DNA from: Chryseobacterium oleae
GTDB taxonomy: Bacteria; Bacteroidota; Bacteroidia; Flavobacteriales; Weeksellaceae
DNA: 64,000 bases
Assembly (NCBI RefSeq): GCF_900115055.1
Contig: NZ_FOVD01000008.1
Coordinates: 1-64,000, forward strand
Direction of reading: 5' to 3'
Positions 45,500-53,156 of this stretch are shown here, one piece after another (positions within the stretch are counted from its first letter, which is position 1; each line of letters begins with the position of its first letter). The notes below the pieces were generated by a model. It was given only the letters and a program-made list of their open reading frames with translations, made no database searches and was not told the DNA's origin. The position numbers and the translations under genes are program-made.

Positions 45500-47410
45500 T
45501 TAACTGATACTTTCATTTTTGATTTCTTCCACTATTTCCGGGTTCAACAGGGTAGAAATATCTCCGAAATTACTGAAATCTCCTTCTGCAATTTTTCTCA
45601 GAATTCTACGCATAATTTTCCCTGAACGTGTTTTCGGCAGTCCTGAAACAAACTGGATCTTATCAAGCTTCGCAATAGGGCCTATTTGGTCTGAGATCAG
45701 CTGATTGATCTCTTTCTTAAGGTTTTCTTTATCACGGCCTTCTCCGGTTTCTTTTAAGATCACGAAGCCATACAAAGCATTTCCTTTGATATCATGAGGA
45801 TAGCCAACGATTGCAGATTCTGCAACGGCAGGATGCTCATTGATACTGTCTTCAATAGGAGCGGTTCCAAGATTATGTCCGGAAACAATGATCACATCAT
45901 CTACGCGGCCTGTAATTCTGTAATATCCGACTTCATCCCTCAATGCACCGTCACCAGTGAAATATTTCCCTGGGAAAGCACTGAAATAGGTTTCCTTATA
46001 TCTTTGGTGATCGCCCCAGATCGTTCTTGCAATTCCCGGCCATGGAAAACGGATGCAGAGATTTCCGGTTACCTGGTTTCCTGTAATTTCATTGCGTTTA
46101 TCATCCATCAAAACAGGCTGGATTCCCGGAAGTGGAAGCGTAGCGTAGGTTGGCTTGGTTGGAGTAACAAATGGAAGCGGGGAGATCATGATGCCTCCTG
46201 TTTCTGTCTGCCACCAGGTATCAACCACCGGACATTTTTTCTTTCCGACATGGTCATTGAACCAGTGCCATGCTTCTTCATTGATGGGCTCACCTACGGA
46301 ACCGATCACTTTCAGCGTGCTCAGGTCGTGTTTGTCTACCCATTCCGTGCTTTCTTTAGCTAATGAACGGATGGCGGTAGGAGCAGTATAGAATTGCGTG
46401 ATCTTATGTTTTTCTATGACTTCCCAGAAACGGTCCGGTTCAGGATAGGTAGGTACACCTTCGAAAATAACGGTGGTTGCCCCGTTGAGAAGCGGTCCGT
46501 ATAAAATGTAGGAATGTCCAGTGATCCATCCGATATCTGCGGTACACCAGTAAATATCGTTTTCTTTATAATTGAATACATTTTTAAACGTATAGGCCGT
46601 GTACACCATATAACCGGCAGAGGTATGAAGCATGCCTTTCGGTTTTCCGGTAGAGCCTGAAGTATATAGGATGAAAAGAGGATCTTCTGCATCCATGATA
46701 ACGGTCACGAAATCAGCGGAGGCTTTTTCATACAGATCAGCCATCCAGTGATCTCTGCCTTCTTTCATTTTAATCTCGTTGTGTGTTCTTTTCACCACCA
46801 GAACAGAGTCTACGCTTGGTGTTTTTTCCAATGCTTCGTCTACGATCGTTTTCAGATCCAGCACTTTATTTCCTCTGTAGCTTCCATCTGATGTGATGAT
46901 CATTTTGGCATTACAGTCATTGACTCTTGAAGCCACGGCAGAAGCGGAAAATCCTGCAAAGATCACAGAATGTACAGCTCCCAGCTTGGCGCAGGCCAGC
47001 ATTGTAACGGCCAGTTCAGGAATCATGGGGAGATAGATGCAGACTCTGTCGCCTTTTTCAATCCCCATTTCGCGTAAAACATTGGCAGTTTTGTTGACAC
47101 GGTTGTACAGTTCATTGTAGGAAATGTGCTGTGCTTCCTCTTTCGGGTCGTTGGGTTCCCAGATGATGGCTGTCTTTTCACCTCTTACGGCCAAATGTCT
47201 GTCTATACAGTTTTTGGTGATATTTAATTTAGCATTCTTAAACCATGTGATTTTGGCTTCATTCATATCATACTTAACCACCTTGCTCCATCTTTGGTAC
47301 CACACAAAATTTTGATCAGCTATTTTGTCCCAGAATTTCTTCGGGTTTTTAATAGACTTTTTGTACTCTTCAAAATAATGCGGCAGATCTTCAATTAAGT
47401 AATTTCTCAT
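45500..47410 (-). CDS. acs: Acetyl-CoA synthetase (acetate-CoA ligase)
   Basis: Activates acetate with ATP and CoA through acetyl-AMP. 636 residues, typical for Acs. Motifs: the P-loop-like L-Y-T-S-G-S-T-G-K-P-K-G (about 248-259), W-W-Q-T-E-T-G (about 399-405), the hinge G-R-V-D-D-V-I (about 509-515) and C-terminal T-R-S-G-K-I-M-R-R with the lysine that is often acetylated to turn off activity. It is the last gene of a minus-strand group with prpE, a receiver protein and a symporter/kinase fusion, and its terminator is downstream. Expression control by that two-component pair is likely (inference). Confidence 0.97.
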   Translation of the reverse strand: MRNYLIEDLPHYFEEYKKSIKNPKKFWDKIADQNFVWYQRWSKVVKYDMNEAKITWFKNAKLNITKNCIDRHLAVRGEKTAIIWEPNDPKEEAQHISYNELYNRVNKTANVLREMGIEKGDRVCIYLPMIPELAVTMLACAKLGAVHSVIFAGFSASAVASRVNDCNAKMIITSDGSYRGNKVLDLKTIVDEALEKTPSVDSVLVVKRTHNEIKMKEGRDHWMADLYEKASADFVTVIMDAEDPLFILYTSGSTGKPKGMLHTSAGYMVYTAYTFKNVFNYKENDIYWCTADIGWITGHSYILYGPLLNGATTVIFEGVPTYPEPDRFWEVIEKHKITQFYTAPTAIRSLAKESTEWVDKHDLSTLKVIGSVGEPINEEAWHWFNDHVGKKKCPVVDTWWQTETGGIMISPLPFVTPTKPTYATLPLPGIQPVLMDDKRNEITGNQVTGNLCIRFPWPGIARTIWGDHQRYKETYFSAFPGKYFTGDGALRDEVGYYRITGRVDDVIIVSGHNLGTAPIEDSINEHPAVAESAIVGYPHDIKGNALYGFVILKETGEGRDKENLKKEINQLISDQIGPIAKLDKIQFVSGLPKTRSGKIMRRILRKIAEGDFSNFGDISTLLNPEIVEEIKNESIS

Positions 47411-47473
47411 ATCCCTTCGTTTTTTTTTGAAATTTGAATTTTATTAATATTAAATATATGTTTAATTTATCGC

Positions 47474-49360
47474 TTAAGCCCTATAGTCATTGATTTTTTC
47501 CTGAATTTCCTCAATGATTTTTTCATCATCAATAGTAGACGGAATCTGAAAATCTTTTCCATCCAGCAGCGTTCTTATCAGTTTCCTTAAGATCTTTCCG
47601 GAACGTGTTTTTGGTAAGCGTTTGACAACCATAGCGTTTTTTAAAAAAGCCACAGCCCCGATTTTTTCCCGAACCATTCTGATGATATCTTTTTCCACTT
47701 CTTCTTCAGAGATTGCTGTTCCGTTTTTCAAAACAACAGTAGCAAAAGGAACCTGTCCTCTCAGTTCATCATCAATTCCCACGACAGCGCATTCTGCAAC
47801 ATCGGAATGTGATGAAACTATCTCTTCCATTTCCGACGTAGAAAGTCGGTGTCCTGCAACATTGATCACATCATCCACTCTTCCGGTAATGAAAATATAG
47901 CCGTCTTCATCGCGAATAGCGCCGTCTCCCGAGAAATAATACCCTTTATACTGCGAAAGGTAGCTGCTTTGAAAACGCTCATTGTCATTCCAGATGCCCA
48001 AAAGTGCTCCGGGAGGAAGGGGAAGTTTGATAATTAAATAGCCTTCCTGATGGGCATCAAGTTCATATCCGTTCTCATCAAAGATCTTGATGTCATATCC
48101 CGGAATAGGTTTTCCGGCGGAAGCTCTTTTAATTTTATATTGATCATCGAAAGTCATCAATCCCAGCATAGGCCATCCGGATTCGGTCTGCCACCAATGA
48201 TCTATCGCGGGAACTCCAATGTGCTCTGCAAACCAGTCTAAAGTCGCTACATCACATCGTTCTCCGGCCAGAAACTGTTTTTTGAAATGGGACAGATCGT
48301 ATTTTTTAACCAACTCACCATTCGGATCTTCTTTTTTTATCGCTCTGATGGCTGTCGGTGCTGTAAACATCGTAGATACTTTGTATTCTGAAATAATTCT
48401 CCAGAACGTACCTGCATCAGGTGTCATGATGGGTTTTCCTTCAAAAATAATCGTTGTATTCCGGTTGATAAGCGGTCCGTAGACACTGAAACTGTGACCT
48501 ACCGCCCAACCGAAATCTGAAGCTGCCCAATAGGTTTCTCCGGGTTCAACTCCGTAAATATATTTCATGGAAAACTTCAGCGATGTGGCATAACCTCCGG
48601 TGTCCCGTGCAATTCCTTTCGGTTTTCCTGTAGTTCCTGAGGTGTAAAGTAAATACAATGGATGGATAGATTCCACGGAAACGCAGTCTGCGGGCTCTGA
48701 TTTTTGAACCAGTTCTTCATAATCAATCAGTCCTTCGAACATTTCATCCTGATTGTCTACCAGTTTTCTGTTGTAAACAATTATGTTGTCCACTTTGTCC
48801 TGCGCCAGTTCAATGGCTTTTTCAACGAGGGGTAAGTAAGGAATTCTTCTGGCTATTTCTACACCGGCTGTAGCGGTGATCAATGCTTTGGGTTTGCAGT
48901 CATCAATTCGTACGACCAGTTCATTCGGGGCAAAACCTCCGAAAACCACATTGTGAATCACTCCGATTCTTGCACAGGCCAGCATCGCAAAAAGTGTTTG
49001 CGGAATCATTGGCATATAGATAACGGCTGTATCTCCTTTTTGAAGGCCTAATGAAACCAGTCCTCCTGCCAATTTTGAGATCTCTTCTTTGGCTTGACTA
49101 AAAGTGTAGGTTTTCTTCTGGTCTGTAACCGGAGAATCATAGACAATGGCAATCTGATCTCCAAAACCGTCTTCAATATGCTGATCAATACAGAGATAAC
49201 ACATATTGAGTTTTCCGTCCGCGTACCACTGCGGATAATCATTTTTATCTTTAGAAAGAATCTGTTCCGGAAACTCAAACCACTGTATTTCTTTGGCCTG
49301 TTCCTTCCAGAAATTTTCTTTGTCTTCTATGCTTTGTTTAAACAGAATATCTGCGTCCAT
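47474..49360 (-). CDS. prpE: Propionyl-CoA synthetase-like acyl-CoA ligase
   Basis: 628 residues, a paralogue of Acs. The N-terminal half has F-G-D-Q-I-A-I-V-Y-D-S-P-V-T, the A-C-A-R-I-G-V-I-H-N-V-V-F-G-G-F-A-P-N-E-L run, and E-x-I-A-R-R-I-P-Y-L-P-L, typical of the PrpE (propionate-CoA ligase) branch rather than Acs. The ATP motif L-Y-T-S-G-T-T-G-K-P-K-G and the A10 motif T-R-S-G-K-I-L-R-K-L are intact. It lies 63 bases upstream of acs, same strand, so both acyl-CoA ligases probably share a transcript. Assigned by motif; substrate preference (propionate versus acetate) needs testing. Confidence 0.9.
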   Translation of the reverse strand: MDADILFKQSIEDKENFWKEQAKEIQWFEFPEQILSKDKNDYPQWYADGKLNMCYLCIDQHIEDGFGDQIAIVYDSPVTDQKKTYTFSQAKEEISKLAGGLVSLGLQKGDTAVIYMPMIPQTLFAMLACARIGVIHNVVFGGFAPNELVVRIDDCKPKALITATAGVEIARRIPYLPLVEKAIELAQDKVDNIIVYNRKLVDNQDEMFEGLIDYEELVQKSEPADCVSVESIHPLYLLYTSGTTGKPKGIARDTGGYATSLKFSMKYIYGVEPGETYWAASDFGWAVGHSFSVYGPLINRNTTIIFEGKPIMTPDAGTFWRIISEYKVSTMFTAPTAIRAIKKEDPNGELVKKYDLSHFKKQFLAGERCDVATLDWFAEHIGVPAIDHWWQTESGWPMLGLMTFDDQYKIKRASAGKPIPGYDIKIFDENGYELDAHQEGYLIIKLPLPPGALLGIWNDNERFQSSYLSQYKGYYFSGDGAIRDEDGYIFITGRVDDVINVAGHRLSTSEMEEIVSSHSDVAECAVVGIDDELRGQVPFATVVLKNGTAISEEEVEKDIIRMVREKIGAVAFLKNAMVVKRLPKTRSGKILRKLIRTLLDGKDFQIPSTIDDEKIIEEIQEKINDYRA

Positions 49361-49465
49361 ATTAATTTTTGTGTTTCATGTTTTTTTGTTTTGCGGACAG
49401 ACGATAGGTCAGCGTTTTGTTTTCAATCTACTGTTTCACATTTCAGTTGTAAGTCTGAATTTTCT

Positions 49466-49498
49466 ATCCTTGGCAAGGTTTTAAACCTTGCCAAGGAT
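49466..49498. repeat. Perfect 33-base palindrome (CCTTGGCAAGG type)
   Basis: ATCCTTGGCAAGGTTT (49466-49481), one spacer base, then its exact reverse complement (49483-49498). Each arm also holds its own CCTTG/CAAGG dyad, so the unit can fold as one long or two short hairpins. It is between prpE and the response-regulator gene and is followed by the degenerate TCTGAAATCTGATG repeat. No T-run. Confidence 0.8.
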
Positions 49499-49505
49499 GT
49501 CTCAA

Positions 49506-49551
49506 GTCTGAAATCTGATGTCTGAAATCTGATGTCTGGAATCTAAAATCT
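49506..49551. repeat. Degenerate TCTGAAATCTGATG tandem repeat
   Basis: Three contiguous units of about 14-15 bases: TCTGAAATCTGATG twice, then TCTGGAATCTAAAATC. This is the clearest copy of a unit found at six or more intergenic sites in the window. Confidence 0.65.
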
Positions 49552-49553
49552 CC

Positions 49554-49916
49554 CTACCCAAACATCTCCTCAATCTGCTGCATCAGCTTCTTAATGGAAT
49601 AAGGCTTCGTTACATACGCATCAGCGCCCATTTTGAGACCTTTTTCAATATCTTTCGGGTTGTTTTTTGCGCTCAGAAAAATGACTTTTGTGTCATTCAT
49701 TCTTTCATCTTTTTTGATGGCTTCCAGGGTGCTGTATCCGTCCAGATTGGGCATCATGATGTCCAGAAGGATCACATCGGGAACCATAGTTTTCAGGAAG
49801 TCCAGAACTTCGGTTCCGTCTCTTGCGATATAAACGTCGTAGCCGTTTTTCTTAAAGCTGTATTCCAGCGACATTAATATTTTGTGTTCGTCATCGGCAA
49901 TAATGATCTTTCTCAT
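49554..49916 (-). CDS. Receiver-only response regulator
   Basis: 120 residues, a single CheY-like receiver domain with no output domain. The acidic pocket is D8-D9 (I-I-A-D-D-E), the phosphorylated Asp52 (V-I-L-L-D-I-M-M-P-N-L-D-G), Ser82 (F-L-S-A-K) and Lys104 (V-T-K-P-Y). All are intact, so phosphorylation is expected. The ATG is six bases downstream of the symporter-kinase stop, so they are cotranscribed partners. Regulators of the related CrbS/CbrA kinases carry a DNA-binding domain; this one lacks it, and must act by protein contact or phosphorelay. Confidence 0.93.
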   Translation of the reverse strand: MRKIIIADDEHKILMSLEYSFKKNGYDVYIARDGTEVLDFLKTMVPDVILLDIMMPNLDGYSTLEAIKKDERMNDTKVIFLSAKNNPKDIEKGLKMGADAYVTKPYSIKKLMQQIEEMFG

Positions 49917-49922
49917 AGATGG

Positions 49923-52631
49923 TTATTGGTTTTGTTCAACTTCATTTATAATCTCTTGTAGTCTGTTGTAAGGAATGCGTATCGTAAAAGTGACGCCCAG
50001 CCCGCTGTTTTCTGCCTGTATGGTTCCACTGTGAGCCTGAACGATTTTTTTTGAAATAGCCAGTCCGAGTCCGCTTCCTGTAGGTTTTAAAATATTCTGG
50101 TTTTTCGACTGATAAAATTTATCAAAGATCATCTCCAGGTCTTCTTCCGGGATATGTCTTCCGGTGTTAAAAATGCTGATGATCAGATAATTTTCTTTTT
50201 CTGATAATTTGGTTTGTATGGTTCCCTGATCATCGGTAAATTTTAAAGCGTTTCCGAGGATATTCTGGAAAAGCTGGATCATTCTCGCCTCGTCGTGTTC
50301 AAATGTAGGATGATTCAGGAGATTCACTTCACTTAAATGAATATTTTTCTGCTGTATCAGATGGAGTAGAGGATTTAAAGCTTTTTTGTAGGTTTCAAGA
50401 ATATTATTTTCTTTGATGTTCAGGGCGATTTCCCCGTGTTCCAGTTTGTCAAGGTAAAGAATATCGTTGATGATCTCGCTCAGCCTGTCAGATTCCGTGA
50501 TGATATTGTTTAAAAATTCCTGTTTGATATCTGTTGGAATATCATCATCGTCCGCTAAAATTTCTCCTGCCGAACGGATGGCGGTGATCGGGGTTCTTAA
50601 TTCGTGGGCAACAGAATCAAGAAAGTCATCTTTCTGACGGTCTTTCACGATTAGGTTCTCGTTAGCTGTCCTCAGGTCATCAGAAAGTTTCTGCAATTCT
50701 TCAGACTGTTCCGTGAGCTTTTTATTGAGTGTAATATTTTCTTTAGATTCCTCTAAAATATTTAAAACTTCCTTTAAAGATATTTTATCTTCTTTGGTCA
50801 CACCCTCGATCAGAATTTTTGCGGATGCAGTCCCAATTCTTCCTGCGAGGAGGTTTTCAGAAAATTTGATAAACCTTGAATCTGCCGTTTCCGTTTTAGA
50901 GTCAATATTATATTTTAAATTAAAGATCCTTAAGGCCTGTTCCGTTTTATTCTTGCCTAAAAATCTTTCCAGAATATTCCTGATGTCTGATACGTAAGCG
51001 GTTCCGCGCCATACAAAAGCATTCTCATGATTTAAGATATGCTTATCAATATCCACATATAATTCTGCAAAATTTCTTTCCCGGTAGTTTCCTTTAACAC
51101 TTACCGAAATAATGGTAAACAAGGCTGTATTGGTGAAAATGGACCAGAAAAATATTTCAGGAATCCTGCTTAAAAAAGAAATATGGAAAAATCCGAAAGC
51201 ATTATAAGTTTCCCGGATAAAACCTTTTAGTTCTGGGTTGTAAGAGAAATAATACTGCGGAATAATTAATCCGAAATAACAGATCGCCAATCCTGCAAGA
51301 AGCCCCGTTACCGCCCCTTTGTAACTTCCCCTTCTCCAGAATATCGCTCCGAAAAAGGATGGCGCCAGCTGTGCAATTACAACAAATGAGATAAGCCCCA
51401 CAGAATCCAGCGATGTTTTCAGAATAAAATATTTATAGAAAACAAAAGCCATGATGATCAAAGCGAAAATGCTGAATTTCCGGATGTTCGTGATGTTTCT
51501 TGTATTTCGAACCTCGTTGTCGGATTTGAATTTCCCCAACAAACCATAAGGAATGATGAGGTTATTGGAAAGCATGATGGATAAAGTGATGGCCGAAATA
51601 ATGATCATGGAAATGCATGAACTCAATCCGCCCAGAAATACAAAAACAGTGATTAAAGTATTGTCAAAATATTGCGGAATCAGAATAGAGTAGAACTCCG
51701 GATTTACTTTTTCTCCGTCAAAAATAAGCCTTCCTCCCCAGGCAATCGGGAAGATAAATATGGTGAAAATCAATAAATACAAAGGAAAAAACCAGATCGC
51801 TGTTCTGATGTGTTTCTCTTGTCTGTTCTCAATAATCGCGGTGTGAAACTGTCTCGGCAGAATGCAGATGGCTGTGGCAGAAATCATGCATAAAACCATC
51901 CAGTTCATAGCTCCCTCAATGCCGTTGAATGTATTTTTTTCTTTAAAATCTTCAAATTTGCTGGCCTTTTCATAAATATCGGAAAAGCCGTCGAATACAA
52001 AGTAAATAACAAAAATACCCAGAATAATGATGAAGAAAAGCTTTAAAAAACTCTCCAGGGCAATGGCGGAAATAATACCCAGACGTTTTTCTGAGGCATC
52101 TACATATCTCGTTCCGTAATAGGATGAGAATAAGGCGATTAAAACAACCACAAACGTCGCGTTGTCAGTCAGTATATTGCTGGACATTGAAGTTTCAGTC
52201 ACCAAGTGGAATGTTTCAGAAATCGCTTTGATCTGAAGTCCAATGTAGGGAACGATGGCTAATAGACAGACGATCGTAATGATCGCACTGAAGCTTCTGC
52301 TGTTTCCGTACCGCAAAGAAATGAAATCGGCAAGGCTGCTGATTTTGTTGATTCTGGAAATTCTTACAATCTTCGTGTTGATGTAGATCCATGCAGGAAT
52401 GATCATGATGGGGCCAATGTAGATCGGCAGGTAATTCAGTCCGCTGGTAGCGGCAACACCTATGCTTCCGTAGTAGGTCCAGGCTGTGCAGTACACCGCC
52501 AGAGACAGCGCGTAGATGTAGGGATTGTTGATCCATCGCTTGCTCTTCTTCTTCTCTGCCAGGTGGGCAACTAAGAACAAAAGGGCGAGATAGAGTAAAA
52601 CAACAACAAATAACGCGAAACTACTCATCAT
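49923..52631 (-). CDS. Sodium:solute symporter-STAC-histidine kinase fusion (CbrA/CrbS-like)
   Basis: 902 residues. Residues 1-510 are a sodium:solute symporter (SSF/SLC5) domain with about 13 helices. Residues of about 537-612 match the STAC linker (R-F-I-K-F-S-E-N-L-L-A-G-R-I-G-T-A-S-A-K-I-L-I). A coiled-coil (about 625-665) leads to the HisKA domain with His676 (D-S-V-A-H-E-L-R-T-P) and the ATPase domain: N box 790-798, G1 box N-T-G-R-H-I-P (Asn in place of the usual Asp), G2 box T-G-S-G-L-G-L-A-I-S at 851-860. This is the architecture of CbrA and CrbS, which sense transported nutrients. The start overlaps the small upstream gene by a few bases. Confidence 0.95.
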   Translation of the reverse strand: MMSSFALFVVVLLYLALLFLVAHLAEKKKSKRWINNPYIYALSLAVYCTAWTYYGSIGVAATSGLNYLPIYIGPIMIIPAWIYINTKIVRISRINKISSLADFISLRYGNSRSFSAIITIVCLLAIVPYIGLQIKAISETFHLVTETSMSSNILTDNATFVVVLIALFSSYYGTRYVDASEKRLGIISAIALESFLKLFFIIILGIFVIYFVFDGFSDIYEKASKFEDFKEKNTFNGIEGAMNWMVLCMISATAICILPRQFHTAIIENRQEKHIRTAIWFFPLYLLIFTIFIFPIAWGGRLIFDGEKVNPEFYSILIPQYFDNTLITVFVFLGGLSSCISMIIISAITLSIMLSNNLIIPYGLLGKFKSDNEVRNTRNITNIRKFSIFALIIMAFVFYKYFILKTSLDSVGLISFVVIAQLAPSFFGAIFWRRGSYKGAVTGLLAGLAICYFGLIIPQYYFSYNPELKGFIRETYNAFGFFHISFLSRIPEIFFWSIFTNTALFTIISVSVKGNYRERNFAELYVDIDKHILNHENAFVWRGTAYVSDIRNILERFLGKNKTEQALRIFNLKYNIDSKTETADSRFIKFSENLLAGRIGTASAKILIEGVTKEDKISLKEVLNILEESKENITLNKKLTEQSEELQKLSDDLRTANENLIVKDRQKDDFLDSVAHELRTPITAIRSAGEILADDDDIPTDIKQEFLNNIITESDRLSEIINDILYLDKLEHGEIALNIKENNILETYKKALNPLLHLIQQKNIHLSEVNLLNHPTFEHDEARMIQLFQNILGNALKFTDDQGTIQTKLSEKENYLIISIFNTGRHIPEEDLEMIFDKFYQSKNQNILKPTGSGLGLAISKKIVQAHSGTIQAENSGLGVTFTIRIPYNRLQEIINEVEQNQ

Positions 52632-52815
52632 ACTTTTTTACGATTACAAAAGAAATAATGATAGAGATCATCCAGACCGCGAACAGGTAAATCAGAATCA
52701 TCGGGTAGCCAAAAACATCTTTTTCACTGTTGAAAAGCAGTGAAATAGGGATGCTGAAAGCCATCATCAGTCCGATGCTTAGGATAATCAGTTTTTGTTC
52801 GTGTCTTTTCTTCAT
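52621..52815 (-). CDS. Small two-TM membrane protein
   Basis: 64 residues: a basic N-terminus (M-K-K-R-H-E-Q-K) and two helices (about 9-27 and 36-57), ending K-K-Y-D-E. Not recognised. Its stop lies inside the start of the symporter-kinase gene, so it is translated in the same unit. By position it could be an accessory subunit of the symporter, as small 2-TM subunits are for some SSF carriers; this is inference. I chose the ATG at 52815 as start; a reading from 52863 adds a polar leader. Confidence 0.6.
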   Translation of the reverse strand: MKKRHEQKLIILSIGLMMAFSIPISLLFNSEKDVFGYPMILIYLFAVWMISIIISFVIVKKYDE

Positions 52816-52885
52816 AAATGAGGATTGATAAAAGATAATTGATGAGTAACTATCACCCATCAATTATCATTAATCGTTTATAAAC

Positions 52886-53113
52886 TTAAATCTTGTCGTC
52901 TGAATATTCTCCTATCAGCGAATAGTATCCGAAAATAGCCAGTCCGCCCGAGATGATCGGCATCAGTACAAATAAGATGATGATCCCGAATACCAGATCT
53001 TCCTGCTTTCCTGACGTGATTTTTGGAATCCCCAGAACCGTAGTCCCGAAATATCCCACCACCAGTGCCACTGCAATCCAGAGTATACCTAATATTTTTT
53101 TTAGTCCGTTCAT
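52886..53113 (-). CDS. Small two-TM membrane protein
   Basis: 75 residues with two helices (about 8-28 and 41-66), short polar ends. From memory it resembles small DUF6814-type proteins seen near transporters in Bacteroidota, but I am unsure. It is between the MHS transporter (43 bases upstream) and the other tiny gene (70 bases downstream), all on the same strand, so an operon role in the transport module is likely. Confidence 0.55.
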   Translation of the reverse strand: MNGLKKILGILWIAVALVVGYFGTTVLGIPKITSGKQEDLVFGIIILFVLMPIISGGLAIFGYYSLIGEYSDDKI

Positions 53114-53156
53114 TTTAGTAGTTTTAAAATTAGTAAAAAATTAAGTGATTCGGTGT

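Noticed and set aside
45794..46363. 189-aa open frame opposite acs
   Set aside because: Shadow of a highly conserved gene; no start signal or family resemblance.
49506..49551. Possible CRISPR repeats
   Set aside because: Units are contiguous, without spacers, and degenerate.
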